Shown here one piece after another: positions 24,785 to 34,200 of a stretch of DNA of 64,000 bases. Within the stretch, counting starts at the first letter, position 1, and the number at the start of each line of letters is the position of its first letter. The DNA is taken from assembly GCA_963711455.1 (NCBI GenBank), contig CAVQEH010000006.1, positions 620,001 to 684,000 of the forward strand. The letters run 5' to 3'. The notes beneath the pieces were generated by a model. That model searched no databases. It was not told the origin of the DNA and saw only the letters and a program-made list of their open reading frames with translations. This stretch comes from DATFVA01 sp963711455. GTDB lineage: Bacteria > Bacteroidota > Ignavibacteria > Ignavibacteriales > Ignavibacteriaceae. Position numbers and translations under genes: made by a program.

Positions 24785-25131
24785 AAAACCAAAGAGATTT
24801 TTTAGAATACCTGAATGATATATACGAATCTATAAAGAAAGGAATAGATTTTATAAATGGGATGTCCTATCAGGATTTCAGAAAAGATGAAAAAACACAA
24901 TTTGCATTGATCAGAGTAATAGAAATTATAGGTGAAGCAAGTAAAAAAATACCTTCAGAGTTCAAAAACCAATCACATGAAATACCTTGGCGGGAAATAG
25001 GCGGAATGTGAGATATACTTATTCACGATTATTTTGGAGTAAATATTCAAGTAGTCTGGGAAACCGCTAAAAATGATTTGCCGGAATTAAAAGAAAAAAT
25101 CCGAAAATTAATTCAAGAATTAAGTGCGTAA
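24781..25131 (+). pseudogene. HEPN (DUF86) toxin gene with a stop at the catalytic arginine
   Basis: The frame encodes 76 residues of a HEPN ribonuclease, ending at TGA 25009. Read past this codon, the same frame continues DILIHDYFGVNIQVVWE for 39 codons to a natural stop at 25129, giving the normal ~116 residues. The family's catalytic motif is R-x4-H-x-Y; here it reads stop-D-I-L-I-H-D-Y, so the stop takes the place of the arginine itself (CGA or AGA to TGA). Everything else is intact, which implies a recent loss of the toxin. The MntA antitoxin gene just upstream is intact. Confidence 0.85.
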
Positions 25132-25232
25132 TAAAAGCATATCAACTATTTAACGAAAAATAAGTTTACTATGAATTTACATTCATGTATTGATTTATTT
25201 GCAATACTTATTTTATATAAAAAACTCATAAT

Positions 25233-25851
25233 ATGCCTGAAAATATTTTAACTTTTTCTTTGACTGTGTTTATGGGATTCTTTGCCATAATGAATCCTAT
25301 TGCCAACACACCTGTTTTTTTAGGGCTGGTCGGTGAGAAAGATGAAAAGGAAAGAAAATCTATAGCGAAAACATCCTGCTTAACTGCTTTTCTTATAGTG
25401 CTGTTCTTTGTTATTCTGGGAAAATATCTTTTCGAATTATTCGGGATAACAATTCCCGCCTTTAAAATTACCGGTGGAATACTACTATTTTATGTCGGCT
25501 TTGAAATGCTTCAATCAAAAAAATCAAAGATACATCATCAGGATGATATTGAACCTGACGACGGGGTTGCTATATCTCCATTAGCAATTCCCATACTTGC
25601 CGGTCCGGGAACAATTGTTACAGCAATGAATTACATAACCAACGGAAGCTATCGTAAACCTTTCTATCGTGATCGTAATTTTTGCAGTAATGATTCTTCT
25701 GACTTATTTGGCTTTTACTTTGAGTGAATTTATAGTTAAAAAAATCGGAAATCATTTGATATTGGTAATAGGGAAAATAATGGGATTAATACTTGCAATA
25801 ATGGGGACAGATATGGCAATAGAAGGAATAAAACTTTCATTCAATTTATAG
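25233..25851 (+). pseudogene. MarC-family membrane protein with a one-base frameshift
   Basis: MarC/UPF0056 integral membrane family. The first frame runs through GPGTIVTAMNYITNGSYR and then degenerates; dropping one A near 25656 joins it to NLSIVIVIFAVMILLTYLAF and on to a stop at 25849-25851, giving 205 residues and six membrane segments, the family norm. So the gene is complete apart from one extra base. It may be a real lesion, a sequencing error, or programmed slippage. A 5' fragment of a related copy lies at 24335. Confidence 0.8.
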
Positions 25852-25992
25852 AGTTATATAATTGTGCTTTGCATTAAATCAAGGGTGTGACATATCCAGG
25901 TGATAATCTTTTACGGAAATTATTTCTTCAATTTTTATTAAATTAAATCAGGGTTTAAGTAATTTTGTTCTAATAAATATCCGGATGAAGAA

Positions 25993-27828
25993 ATGAAATA
26001 TTTTTTACTTATTTGTTTGTTATTCTTGTTTGCCTCTCAGGAATTTGCCCAGTATCAGAATGTAATGATTAACAATCCTTCAAGCACTGATCCTGAAGAA
26101 GTTTCTATAACAATTAATCCTTTCAACCCGAATTATCTTGCAGCAGGCGCGAATATAGATTATGCTTATTATTCTACGAATGCTGGATTAACCTGGAATC
26201 AGCATACAATCTCATCTTCTCTTGGAGTATGGGGCGATCCTTGTCTCGTTTATGATGATAGCGGTAATTTATACTATGTACATCTTTCATTAACTCCAAT
26301 CTGGATTGGCCAGATTGTATGCCAGCGATCAACAGATCATGGAGTTACATTTAATGACGGGGCAGGAATAGGGGTTAATGATCCCAAGCAGCAGGATAAA
26401 GCTTGGCTTGCAGCGGATATGACAAATTCACCTTACCATGGAAATTTATATGTTACATGGACAGAATTTGATAGCTATGGTGTACCAACTCCAAGCGACA
26501 GCTCACGCATTCGGTTTTCGAGATCGACTGATCACGGAATTACATGGTCAAATGCCATTACGATAAGCGATAGAAGTGGTGATTGTCTTGACAGTGATAA
26601 CACTGATGAGGGCGCAGTACCCTGTGTAGGTCCTGATGGACAAATTTATGTTAGCTGGGCTGGTCCGCTCGGATTGATGTTCGATAAATCCACCGACGGT
26701 GGAAATACGTTCGGAACAGATGTGTTTGTTTCAGATATTCCCGGCGGATGGGATTATGCAGTTTCAGGTATTTACCGGGCTAATGGATTACCCATAACTG
26801 ATTGTGATACCGGAAACACTTCGCCGTATAAAGGAAATATTTATATCAACTGGTCTGATCAAAGAAACGGTGCAACAAATACAGATGTATTTTTTGTGAA
26901 ATCAACTGATGGTGGAAATACATGGACATCACCATTAAAAGTAAATGATGATAATACTACCCGTCAACAGTTCTTTACCTGGATGACAATTGATCAAACA
27001 ACAGGGTTTATTTATTGCTGTTTTTATGACAGAAGAAATACAACCGGCGCTGCAACAGATGTATATGTTGCCCGCTCGACTGACGGCGGTGATACTTTTG
27101 AAAACTTTAAAGTAAGTGAATCATCTTTTACTCCTACTTCAAGCGTATTTTTTGGTGATTATACAAACATTGCTGCTTACAACAGGATGGTTTATCCAAT
27201 ATGGATGAGACTCGATAATTCCACTTTAAGCGTATGGACTGCAATTATCAATGATACAACTGCTGGTACTCCTGTTGAGCTGACTGATTTTTATTCGAAT
27301 GTATCTTATGGCAAGGTTAATCTGTCCTGGAAAACTGCAACAGAAATAAATAACAGGGGATTTGAAATTCAAAGGAGTAAAGATAAGGCTGACTGGAGTA
27401 CAATTGGTTTTGTTGACGGGAAAGGCACAACCACGGAACCGAATGAATACTCTTATACAGATAAACCAACTTTAAGCGGTACTTATTATTACAGGCTTAA
27501 ACAGTATGATCTGGACGGTAATTTTAATTATTCAAAAACAATTGAAGTTGATTTAAGAATAATAAAAGACTTTGCTCTTGAACAGAATTATCCCAATCCA
27601 TTTAACCCTACAACCACAATAGGATATGAATTACCAAATGAATCCAATGTTACAATAAAGGTTTACGATATTCTTGGTAAAGAGGTTGCCACTTTAGTTA
27701 ACGGAAAGGAGCAGGCAGGAGTTCACGAAGTTAATTTTAATGGTTCAGGCTTGGGAAGCGGTATGTATATATACAGAATGAATGCAGGTAATTATACAGT
27801 TACGAAAAAAATGATTCTGATGAAATAA
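25993..27828 (+). CDS. Secreted BNR/Asp-box propeller protein with T9SS sorting domain
   Basis: A 611-residue secreted protein. Signal peptide ends ASQEFAQ. The main part is a sialidase-type beta-propeller with Asp-box motifs (S-x-D-x-G-x-T-W/F, e.g. STDHGITW, STDGGNTF, STDGGNTW). No arginine triad or other sialidase active site was identified, so enzyme activity is uncertain. A linker of Ig/Fn3-like character (VNLSWKTATEINNRGFEIQR) leads to a type A T9SS C-terminal domain (EQNYPNPFNPTTTIGYELP...KKMILMK, ~528-611). Probably exported to the cell surface or released. Confidence 0.88.
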   Translation: MKYFLLICLLFLFASQEFAQYQNVMINNPSSTDPEEVSITINPFNPNYLAAGANIDYAYYSTNAGLTWNQHTISSSLGVWGDPCLVYDDSGNLYYVHLSLTPIWIGQIVCQRSTDHGVTFNDGAGIGVNDPKQQDKAWLAADMTNSPYHGNLYVTWTEFDSYGVPTPSDSSRIRFSRSTDHGITWSNAITISDRSGDCLDSDNTDEGAVPCVGPDGQIYVSWAGPLGLMFDKSTDGGNTFGTDVFVSDIPGGWDYAVSGIYRANGLPITDCDTGNTSPYKGNIYINWSDQRNGATNTDVFFVKSTDGGNTWTSPLKVNDDNTTRQQFFTWMTIDQTTGFIYCCFYDRRNTTGAATDVYVARSTDGGDTFENFKVSESSFTPTSSVFFGDYTNIAAYNRMVYPIWMRLDNSTLSVWTAIINDTTAGTPVELTDFYSNVSYGKVNLSWKTATEINNRGFEIQRSKDKADWSTIGFVDGKGTTTEPNEYSYTDKPTLSGTYYYRLKQYDLDGNFNYSKTIEVDLRIIKDFALEQNYPNPFNPTTTIGYELPNESNVTIKVYDILGKEVATLVNGKEQAGVHEVNFNGSGLGSGMYIYRMNAGNYTVTKKMILMK

Positions 27829-27853
27829 AAGACAAAACTAATTGAATGTGAGA

Positions 27854-27898
27854 ACCTTCGAGGTATCAGCCTGTAAAAAATGAGCTGACCCCGAAGGT
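27854..27898. terminator. Hairpin between convergent genes
   Basis: ACCTTCG (27854-27860) pairs with CGAAGGT (27892-27898), with an inner TCAGC/GCTGA pairing and a loop containing AAAAAA. It lies between convergent genes ending at 27828 and 27909 and probably stops both transcripts. There is no clear U-tract. Confidence 0.45.
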
Positions 27899-27908
27899 CG
27901 GTTAAATA

Positions 27909-28481
27909 TTATAACTTTTCCATAAGGTTAGCAAGTATACGTTGTCCTAACTTAATGTTAAGCGGTGCATTTTTGTCAGTTGAATAAGGATCGGCATCAA
28001 ATGCTACAATTATATAGTAATCTTTATACAGCATATGAAGCTGTCCATTATGATTAAAAGTAAAAGCCTTATCCCCGATGTTACTTACAGGGGTTATTTC
28101 ATTCTTACTAAAACTCATTTCAGATTCAAATGATTTAGCTGCTGTAAAACCTTTATTAATTTTGTCGGCAGGTTTAAATCCGTTCTCTTCTATCTGGACT
28201 AATGCATGTGATGTATTGCTTTCATTAATATCGTATTTATATCTCAGCGATATTATGCCGGTTTGTGGATCTTTCATTAAAGTTCCTTCATCTAATGTAA
28301 CTTTAAATCCTGATATCTCACTTGCTTCATTAGCAGATAATAATTCTTCGGGTGTAAACACTTTTGAAACAGTTTGGGTATCGGATGATTCTGCCTGCGA
28401 ATTATCTTTACTGCAGGAAACCAGAAGAACAAGAAGGAATAGAATTGATAATTCGGTTGTAAAAATCAATGTTTTTTTCAT
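27909..28481 (-). CDS. Hypothetical lipoprotein
   Basis: A 190-residue protein with lipoprotein signal (LSILFLLVLLVSC, cysteine near residue 23) followed by a serine/acidic linker and a globular domain with GFKVTLDEGTLMKDPQTGII and KYDINESN. No family recognised. It is downstream of the 711-residue propeller gene on the same strand but is separated from it by a hairpin. Confidence 0.65.
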   Translation of the reverse strand: MKKTLIFTTELSILFLLVLLVSCSKDNSQAESSDTQTVSKVFTPEELLSANEASEISGFKVTLDEGTLMKDPQTGIISLRYKYDINESNTSHALVQIEENGFKPADKINKGFTAAKSFESEMSFSKNEITPVSNIGDKAFTFNHNGQLHMLYKDYYIIVAFDADPYSTDKNAPLNIKLGQRILANLMEKL

Positions 28482-28518
28482 ATCACACCTTTTATTTAAG
28501 TAAAATAGTTTAATTAAT

Positions 28519-28544
28519 TCAGGGTGAGCATTTGCCCACCCTGA
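28519..28544 (-). terminator. Strong hairpin after the 711-residue propeller gene
   Basis: TCAGGGTG-A-GCA (from 28519) pairs with TGC-C-CACCCTGA (to 28544) across a 2-nt loop, with one mismatch. It follows the stop of the gene at 28586 on the minus strand; the following tract is AT-rich (ATTAATTAAACTATTTT), so it may stop or attenuate reading into the lipoprotein gene. Confidence 0.5.
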
Positions 28545-28585
28545 TGAAGTTTATCTATCTGAAGTTTGTATAGATAAGCAAAATT

Positions 28586-30721
28586 TTATTTCATCAATAA
28601 CATTTTCCTGGTTTCAGAATAATTTTCAGTTTGCAATTTGTAGAAATAAATTCCGCTTGAAAGAGTAGTCCCGTTGAATTTAATTGTATATACTCCTGCG
28701 GGCTGTTCGCTGTTTACAAGTGTAGAAATTTCATTTCCCAGAATATCATAAACTTTTAAAGTAACCTGTTGCAGTTTTTCCACTGAATATTGAATTGTTG
28801 TAGTGGGATTGAAAGGATTCGGGAAATTTTGTGAGAGATTGAATTCAGCCGGAAGATTGATTTTTATTTCCTCAACTGGAGTCAGAACATCAATGGGAGC
28901 CTTCCATACAGTGTTAGCACTGGTTGCAGCAAACAGATAACCATCATTGTAAGCGAAGGATGTAACGTAAACGTTTGACAGACCAACGGCCTTCCAACTT
29001 GAGTCACTGTTAATCAGCCGGTACACTCCCTGTGCCCAGGTTCCTGCAAAAACATTTGTATCAACCACAGTAACAGCAGTAACGTTTAAGTCGGTTAATG
29101 AATGTGTCCAGTTTGTTCCATTATTGTTTGTACGGAAAACACCCTGAATAAGAGTACCGGCAAATAGTTCTGTTCCTTTAACAGCCAGAGAATAAACCCA
29201 GAGGCCGGTAAGTCCGTTATTTACTTTCGTCCAGTTTGTACCGTTATTAGTTGAGAGATAAACGCCATGACCCGTACCGGCAAATAAATTGTTTCCGATA
29301 ACAGCAAGTGAGCTTACAACTGTATTTGTATCTGCTGAAGTTGGCAAACCGCTACTCCTGCGTTCCCAGGTAGCGCCGTTGTCCGAAGAGAAATACACGC
29401 TGCCTTCAACACCGGCCAGGAAAGGAGTGGTTGCTGCGAATAAGTAGGTGCTGATAAAAGCAAAAGATGTTATTTTAGCTCCCGCTTCAATCTGTACAGG
29501 GTCACCATAAGGCTGACCGGTGTTCCACCAGTCTTCTCCTCCGTTTGTTGAAGAGTAAACAAAGCCGTTTACGTCACCTGCAAAACCATTAGTGCTGCTT
29601 CTGAAACTGATAGCAGTAAAGTCAGCCCAATCATAATCATTATGTATAGTACGTCCTACCCATTCAGTACCGTTGTCTGTTGAACGATACATTCCGCCGC
29701 AAGTTGCAACAGAAATATTTCCGTTGGCTACAGCAATTCCATTAGCACAGTATTTAGGTTGTCCCCAATTGATTTGAGTCCAATCTGCTCCGTAATTTGC
29801 TGAAGTGTATAAACCCATAGATTCACTTTCAGATACATGCCATTCGGCAGCAACAAGGTTTTCACCAATAAAATTTAAATCAAAAACCTGGGCATACGCA
29901 TCCATTCCATTTGTTCCATCGTTTAGCCTTGTCCAGTCCGTGCCATTATTCGTTGTGCGCCAAATACCACCACCACCACCGGTTGTATATACATCTGTTC
30001 CTTGGAAAACAATTGAATACGGATAGATAGTGGGAGAAGTGCCATATTGCAGCCAACCCTGACCATTATTCGGTGAGTAATAAATACCGTGCGACCTGAC
30101 ACCGACATAAAGATTTGTTCCATTCACTGCCAGCGAAAGAATTGTAGTTCCAGGTAGTCCGGTGTTGGCGAAAGTCCAGTTAGTGCCGTTATTGGTAGAA
30201 AGAAATACGCCGTCACCTGTACCGGCAAAAATATTAGTTCCACTCACTGCAAAACATTCCACCTGAAGAGAAGTTAATCCGCTATTTACCTGAGTCCAGG
30301 TAGTACCGTTATCAGTTGTTAAGTGAACACCTGTTGAAGAAGTTCCCGCAAAGATATTATTGCCGATTGCAGTCATGCAATTAATTCTTTTATCATTCAG
30401 GGAAGTCTGTTGCCAGATTAGTCCATTGAGGTCACTCACGTACACCCCATTATCTTGTGAACCGGCAAAGATTCTGGAACTTGTAACAGCAACAGCATTT
30501 ATATAGCCATCCATCAAACCCCAATCGGAATGAGTCCAATCTATACCATTTGTTGAAATAAGAACTCCGCCGTAGGAAGCGGCGTAGATTTTACCTCCGC
30601 TTACCGCCAGATCATTAACTCTGCCGCCTGATGGTCCGGTTTGTACCCATTGGGCGTTTATTTCAGTTTGTGAAAGAATTAGTACACCGACGAACATCCA
30701 TAGTAAAAAAAGGTTTTTCAT
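28586..30721 (-). CDS. Secreted propeller protein with many Asp-box repeats, T9SS-sorted
   Basis: A 711-residue protein. Signal peptide ends SQTEINAQ. The body is made of repeats of about 40-50 residues with the core F-A-G-T...GVYLSTNNGTNWT, repeated around a dozen times: a propeller of the BNR/two-component-regulator style, likely a beta-propeller binding domain. The C-terminus is a T9SS type A domain (LSQNFPNPFNPTTTIQYSVE, ~625-711). Function unknown. It is flanked by the small membrane protein gene and by the hybrid regulator, both on the same strand. Confidence 0.85.
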   Translation of the reverse strand: MKNLFLLWMFVGVLILSQTEINAQWVQTGPSGGRVNDLAVSGGKIYAASYGGVLISTNGIDWTHSDWGLMDGYINAVAVTSSRIFAGSQDNGVYVSDLNGLIWQQTSLNDKRINCMTAIGNNIFAGTSSTGVHLTTDNGTTWTQVNSGLTSLQVECFAVSGTNIFAGTGDGVFLSTNNGTNWTFANTGLPGTTILSLAVNGTNLYVGVRSHGIYYSPNNGQGWLQYGTSPTIYPYSIVFQGTDVYTTGGGGGIWRTTNNGTDWTRLNDGTNGMDAYAQVFDLNFIGENLVAAEWHVSESESMGLYTSANYGADWTQINWGQPKYCANGIAVANGNISVATCGGMYRSTDNGTEWVGRTIHNDYDWADFTAISFRSSTNGFAGDVNGFVYSSTNGGEDWWNTGQPYGDPVQIEAGAKITSFAFISTYLFAATTPFLAGVEGSVYFSSDNGATWERRSSGLPTSADTNTVVSSLAVIGNNLFAGTGHGVYLSTNNGTNWTKVNNGLTGLWVYSLAVKGTELFAGTLIQGVFRTNNNGTNWTHSLTDLNVTAVTVVDTNVFAGTWAQGVYRLINSDSSWKAVGLSNVYVTSFAYNDGYLFAATSANTVWKAPIDVLTPVEEIKINLPAEFNLSQNFPNPFNPTTTIQYSVEKLQQVTLKVYDILGNEISTLVNSEQPAGVYTIKFNGTTLSSGIYFYKLQTENYSETRKMLLMK

Positions 30722-30770
30722 TTTATTACTCCATGTTGATTGTTTAAAAGGATTATCTCCTCTGGTTTAA

Positions 30771-30944
30771 TTAGTTTAAAAGATTCAGGATAAGTACAAT
30801 TATTGCGATACAAACAATTACTATTATAGCATTAAGTGCTATCGTTATGATCCTTTCCTTCTTTCTAATTGTTTCTATATCTTCATTTAGCGGAACCTCG
30901 TCCGCCTTTAGGCGAGACCTCGTCTTTGACGGGTTATTCTTCAT
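30771..30944 (-). CDS. Small single-pass membrane protein (57 aa)
   Basis: An open frame of 57 codons beginning MKNNPSKTRSRLKADEVPLN, with a charged N-terminal half and one strong membrane helix (NAIIVIVCIAIIVLILNLL). AGGA lies 5 bases before the ATG, an acceptable ribosome site. The central codons include a short inverted repeat, CGCCTttAGGCG, within a stretch holding two copies of CCTCGTC. It lies between the hybrid regulator and the propeller gene. Coding potential is likely but unproven; function unknown. Confidence 0.5.
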   Translation of the reverse strand: MKNNPSKTRSRLKADEVPLNEDIETIRKKERIITIALNAIIVIVCIAIIVLILNLLN

Positions 30945-31206
30945 ATTATCCTAAAAAAGAACAGTTAAATTTTTCATTGGACAAACATAACTGATTATCG
31001 AAATGCCAGCTATCGGATTTGTTCCGATCTTTAGCGGATATGTTCCAAAGCGGGGAAATCGGGAATTTGTTGTATAGAATAATGAAAAATGTGTAAGTTA
31101 AAGGGTGATTGGGTTGAAAAGGTAAATTTCAATTGCCGTTTGGAGAGGGAAAAAGAGGTGATATTTAATTCTTAATATTGGACACTGCATTCAGGTTATA
31201 AAAGAG

Positions 31207-34200
31207 TCAGGCTTCTTTACTTTTTTGAATTGACCTGGATTCAAATTCCGATGGGAGGCAATTAAACTGTTGTGTAAAAGCCTTGGTAAAATGGGAGGGA
31301 CTATTGAACCCGACCTCAAATGCAATCTGAGTTACACTTAACCGTTTTTCCAATAACATTTGAGCAGCGCGCTTTAACCGGAATGATCTTAAAAATTCTC
31401 CCGGTGCCAGCCCTGTTACCGCCAATAGTTTTCTGTGCAACTGGGTTCGGCTTACTGCCATTTCTTTTGCAAAAGCTTCAATCCCGAACTTACTATCGGA
31501 TAAGTTATTTTCAGCAATTGATAACGCTTTGTTAAGTAATTCATTATCAAGCGATGTTGTGGTTACCGCTTCAGGTTTGATTTTAATTTCCTGTGAAAAT
31601 TTTTCCTTTAATCTTCTGCGCTGCTCCAGAAGATTCTTTACCCGTGTAAAAAGTTCCTGTGAATCAAATGGTTTTGTGAGATAATCGTCAGCTCCCGTCT
31701 CAAGTCCTTCAATCTTACTCTGGCTTGATGCTTTGGCTGTAAGTAGAATTACCGGGATGTGTGATGTTTCCCAACTGGTTTTAATCCGGCGGCAAAATTC
31801 TATACCATCCATATACGGCATCATTATATCACTTATTATTAAGTCCGGCATATTATCATTAGCTGTTTTTAATCCTTCCTCGCCATTCTCGGCTTCCAGA
31901 ATTTCAATTATTCTTCCGGGCTGAGAATCATTTATACCAGTAGTAAATTCGTCCCACGATTTTAACAAACCTGACAAATATTTTCTCACTTCTACGGAAT
32001 CTTCAATTAATAAGATCTTGACTTTTTGTGAATTACTGGTTAGAACATTTTTTGATTTGATTGATTTCAAGTTATATAAATCTTGTTCAATTTCTTCAGA
32101 AAACCCTGACGTCTTATCTACCGGGTATAACTCAGGTTCAGAAATTTTTTCGTAAATCTTCTCATTTTCATTAAGATAATCTCCCGAAGGAATCGATAAA
32201 GTAAACTCAGTTCCTTTATTAAGTTCGCTAAGAACAGAAACATTCCATTTATGTAATTCAACCAGTTCCCTCACTAACGCAAGACCAATCCCCGATCCGC
32301 CATAAGCTCTGCTGGAAGAATCATCAACCTGGTAAAAGCGGTTAAATATCTTATCTATCTGATCATCCGGTATTCCAATCCCCGTATCGGAAATCTTTAT
32401 TTCTACTTGTTTAGTAATTTTGTTCAAATTGATCTCGACTGAAACTGTTCCGCCTTTCTCTGTAAATTTGAAAGCGTTTGAAAGCAGGTTGTTAATTATT
32501 TTTTCAAGTTTATCACGATCCAACCAGGCAATAATAGACTCTTCAGAAGTATTAAATTTCAAACTAATATTTTTTTGAACTGCAAGTGAATCGAAAGAAT
32601 ACACAAGTCCCTGCAAAATAGTTTTTAAATTTTCCTGCTTTGCCTTTATCGGAATCGAAGCGGATTCAAGCTGAGATAGTTCCAGAAGCTGATCAATTAA
32701 TTTCTGAAGTTTCCTGCTGTTGTTATTAATCATTTTCAGTTGTTCAGCCAGTTCGTTTTCTTTTAATTTATTTTTGGACAATTTATTTATAAGCAGTTCA
32801 ACGGGACCTTTGATGAGCATTAAGGGTGTTCGGAACTCGTGTGAAAGGTTTGCAAAGAACCGGGATTTAAGATTCTCAAGCTCCTGATGTTTTTTAGATT
32901 CGAATTCACGCATCTTAAGCTCATTTCTAAGCTCAGCACGATTTATCTGAAATTTTCTGATAGCCAGAATTCCTATAATAATAAAAAATACATAAGTAAA
33001 ATAAGCCCAGCTTGTTTTCCACCATGGGGGATTAATTATGATTAAAAGCTCAGCTGGTTTTTCCTGCCATATCTTGTCACTGTTTGTTGCCTTTGCTTTT
33101 AAAATGTACCTGCCCGGATTTAAATTAGTATAAGCAGCATAATTTCTTTTATTAGGGGAACTCCATTCTTTATCGAATCCGTCCAGTAGATATGAATAAT
33201 CAATTAGTTGCGGAGCATTATAATCCAACGCAGAAAAGTAAAAAGTAAATGAATTCTGGTTAAAGGGGAGTTCAATATTTTTGGTCGAGGAAATATCTTC
33301 TTTCAATGATGAATTATCTGAAACGGTTACACTTTTATTTTGAATCTTAAATTCAGTAAAAATAATTTGCCGATGAAAATCAGATAGATGAATTTCTTCC
33401 GGTTTGAAAATATTTAATCCCTGGTTACTGCCCGCATAAATAAATCCATCACGGCTTTTTATTAATGCACCTGAACTAAAATTATTATCTGTTAATCCGT
33501 CATATGAAGAAAAATTAATAAATGTTTCGTCTTTAATATTAAATTTTGATAAGCCGAAATTAGTTGTAAGCCAGAGGCTGCCGCTGTCATCTTCAACTAT
33601 TTCAGAGATTACATTATTCGCCAGTCCATTTTTATTTGTATAGTATTTTAAATCTGATATTATTTCTTTGACGTCGTTAAAATTATTTGAGTTTTTTATT
33701 TCAAGACTTGTTAACCCGTCTGTAGTTCCAATCCAGAGTGCAGTATAACCTGCCGGCACATTATTTTTTTGTTCGCATATTGATAATACATTATTATTTA
33801 TTGACTGTCCTCCGGATACCGGCATCCTGATAAAGGTATATCCTTTTTTATCTTCATCCGGACTCTTCTGCCGGTGTGCGAGGTTTAAGCCACCGCCATT
33901 GGTTCCAATCCAGATTCTTCCAAAGCTATCCTGAAATATTTTCCATACGTCATTAAAACTGATACCTAACGTAGCATTAGTTTCTTTCCTGAAAATTTGC
34001 TGTTCACCTAAATTAAGATCGATAATTGAGAGACCGCCTCCCCAAAATCCAACCCACAGTTTCCTATCATTGTCTTCATAAATAGATTTGACGTAATTGT
34101 ACGGGGTAATTCTGTCAGTGGGGGATTGAAAAGCAAAGTGTTTTACTTTTGATGAACCTAAATTAAAATTGAACAAACCTTTACCATAAGTGCCAATCCA

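Noticed and set aside
25009..25011. Recoding of TGA (as arginine or selenocysteine) in the HEPN gene
   Set aside because: TGA is used as a normal stop elsewhere in the window, including at tight ATGA overlaps, and no SECIS-like hairpin is evident. A nonsense mutation is simpler.
29805..30026. Short frames opposite the propeller genes
   Set aside because: Composition mirrors the real gene on the other strand; no independent support.
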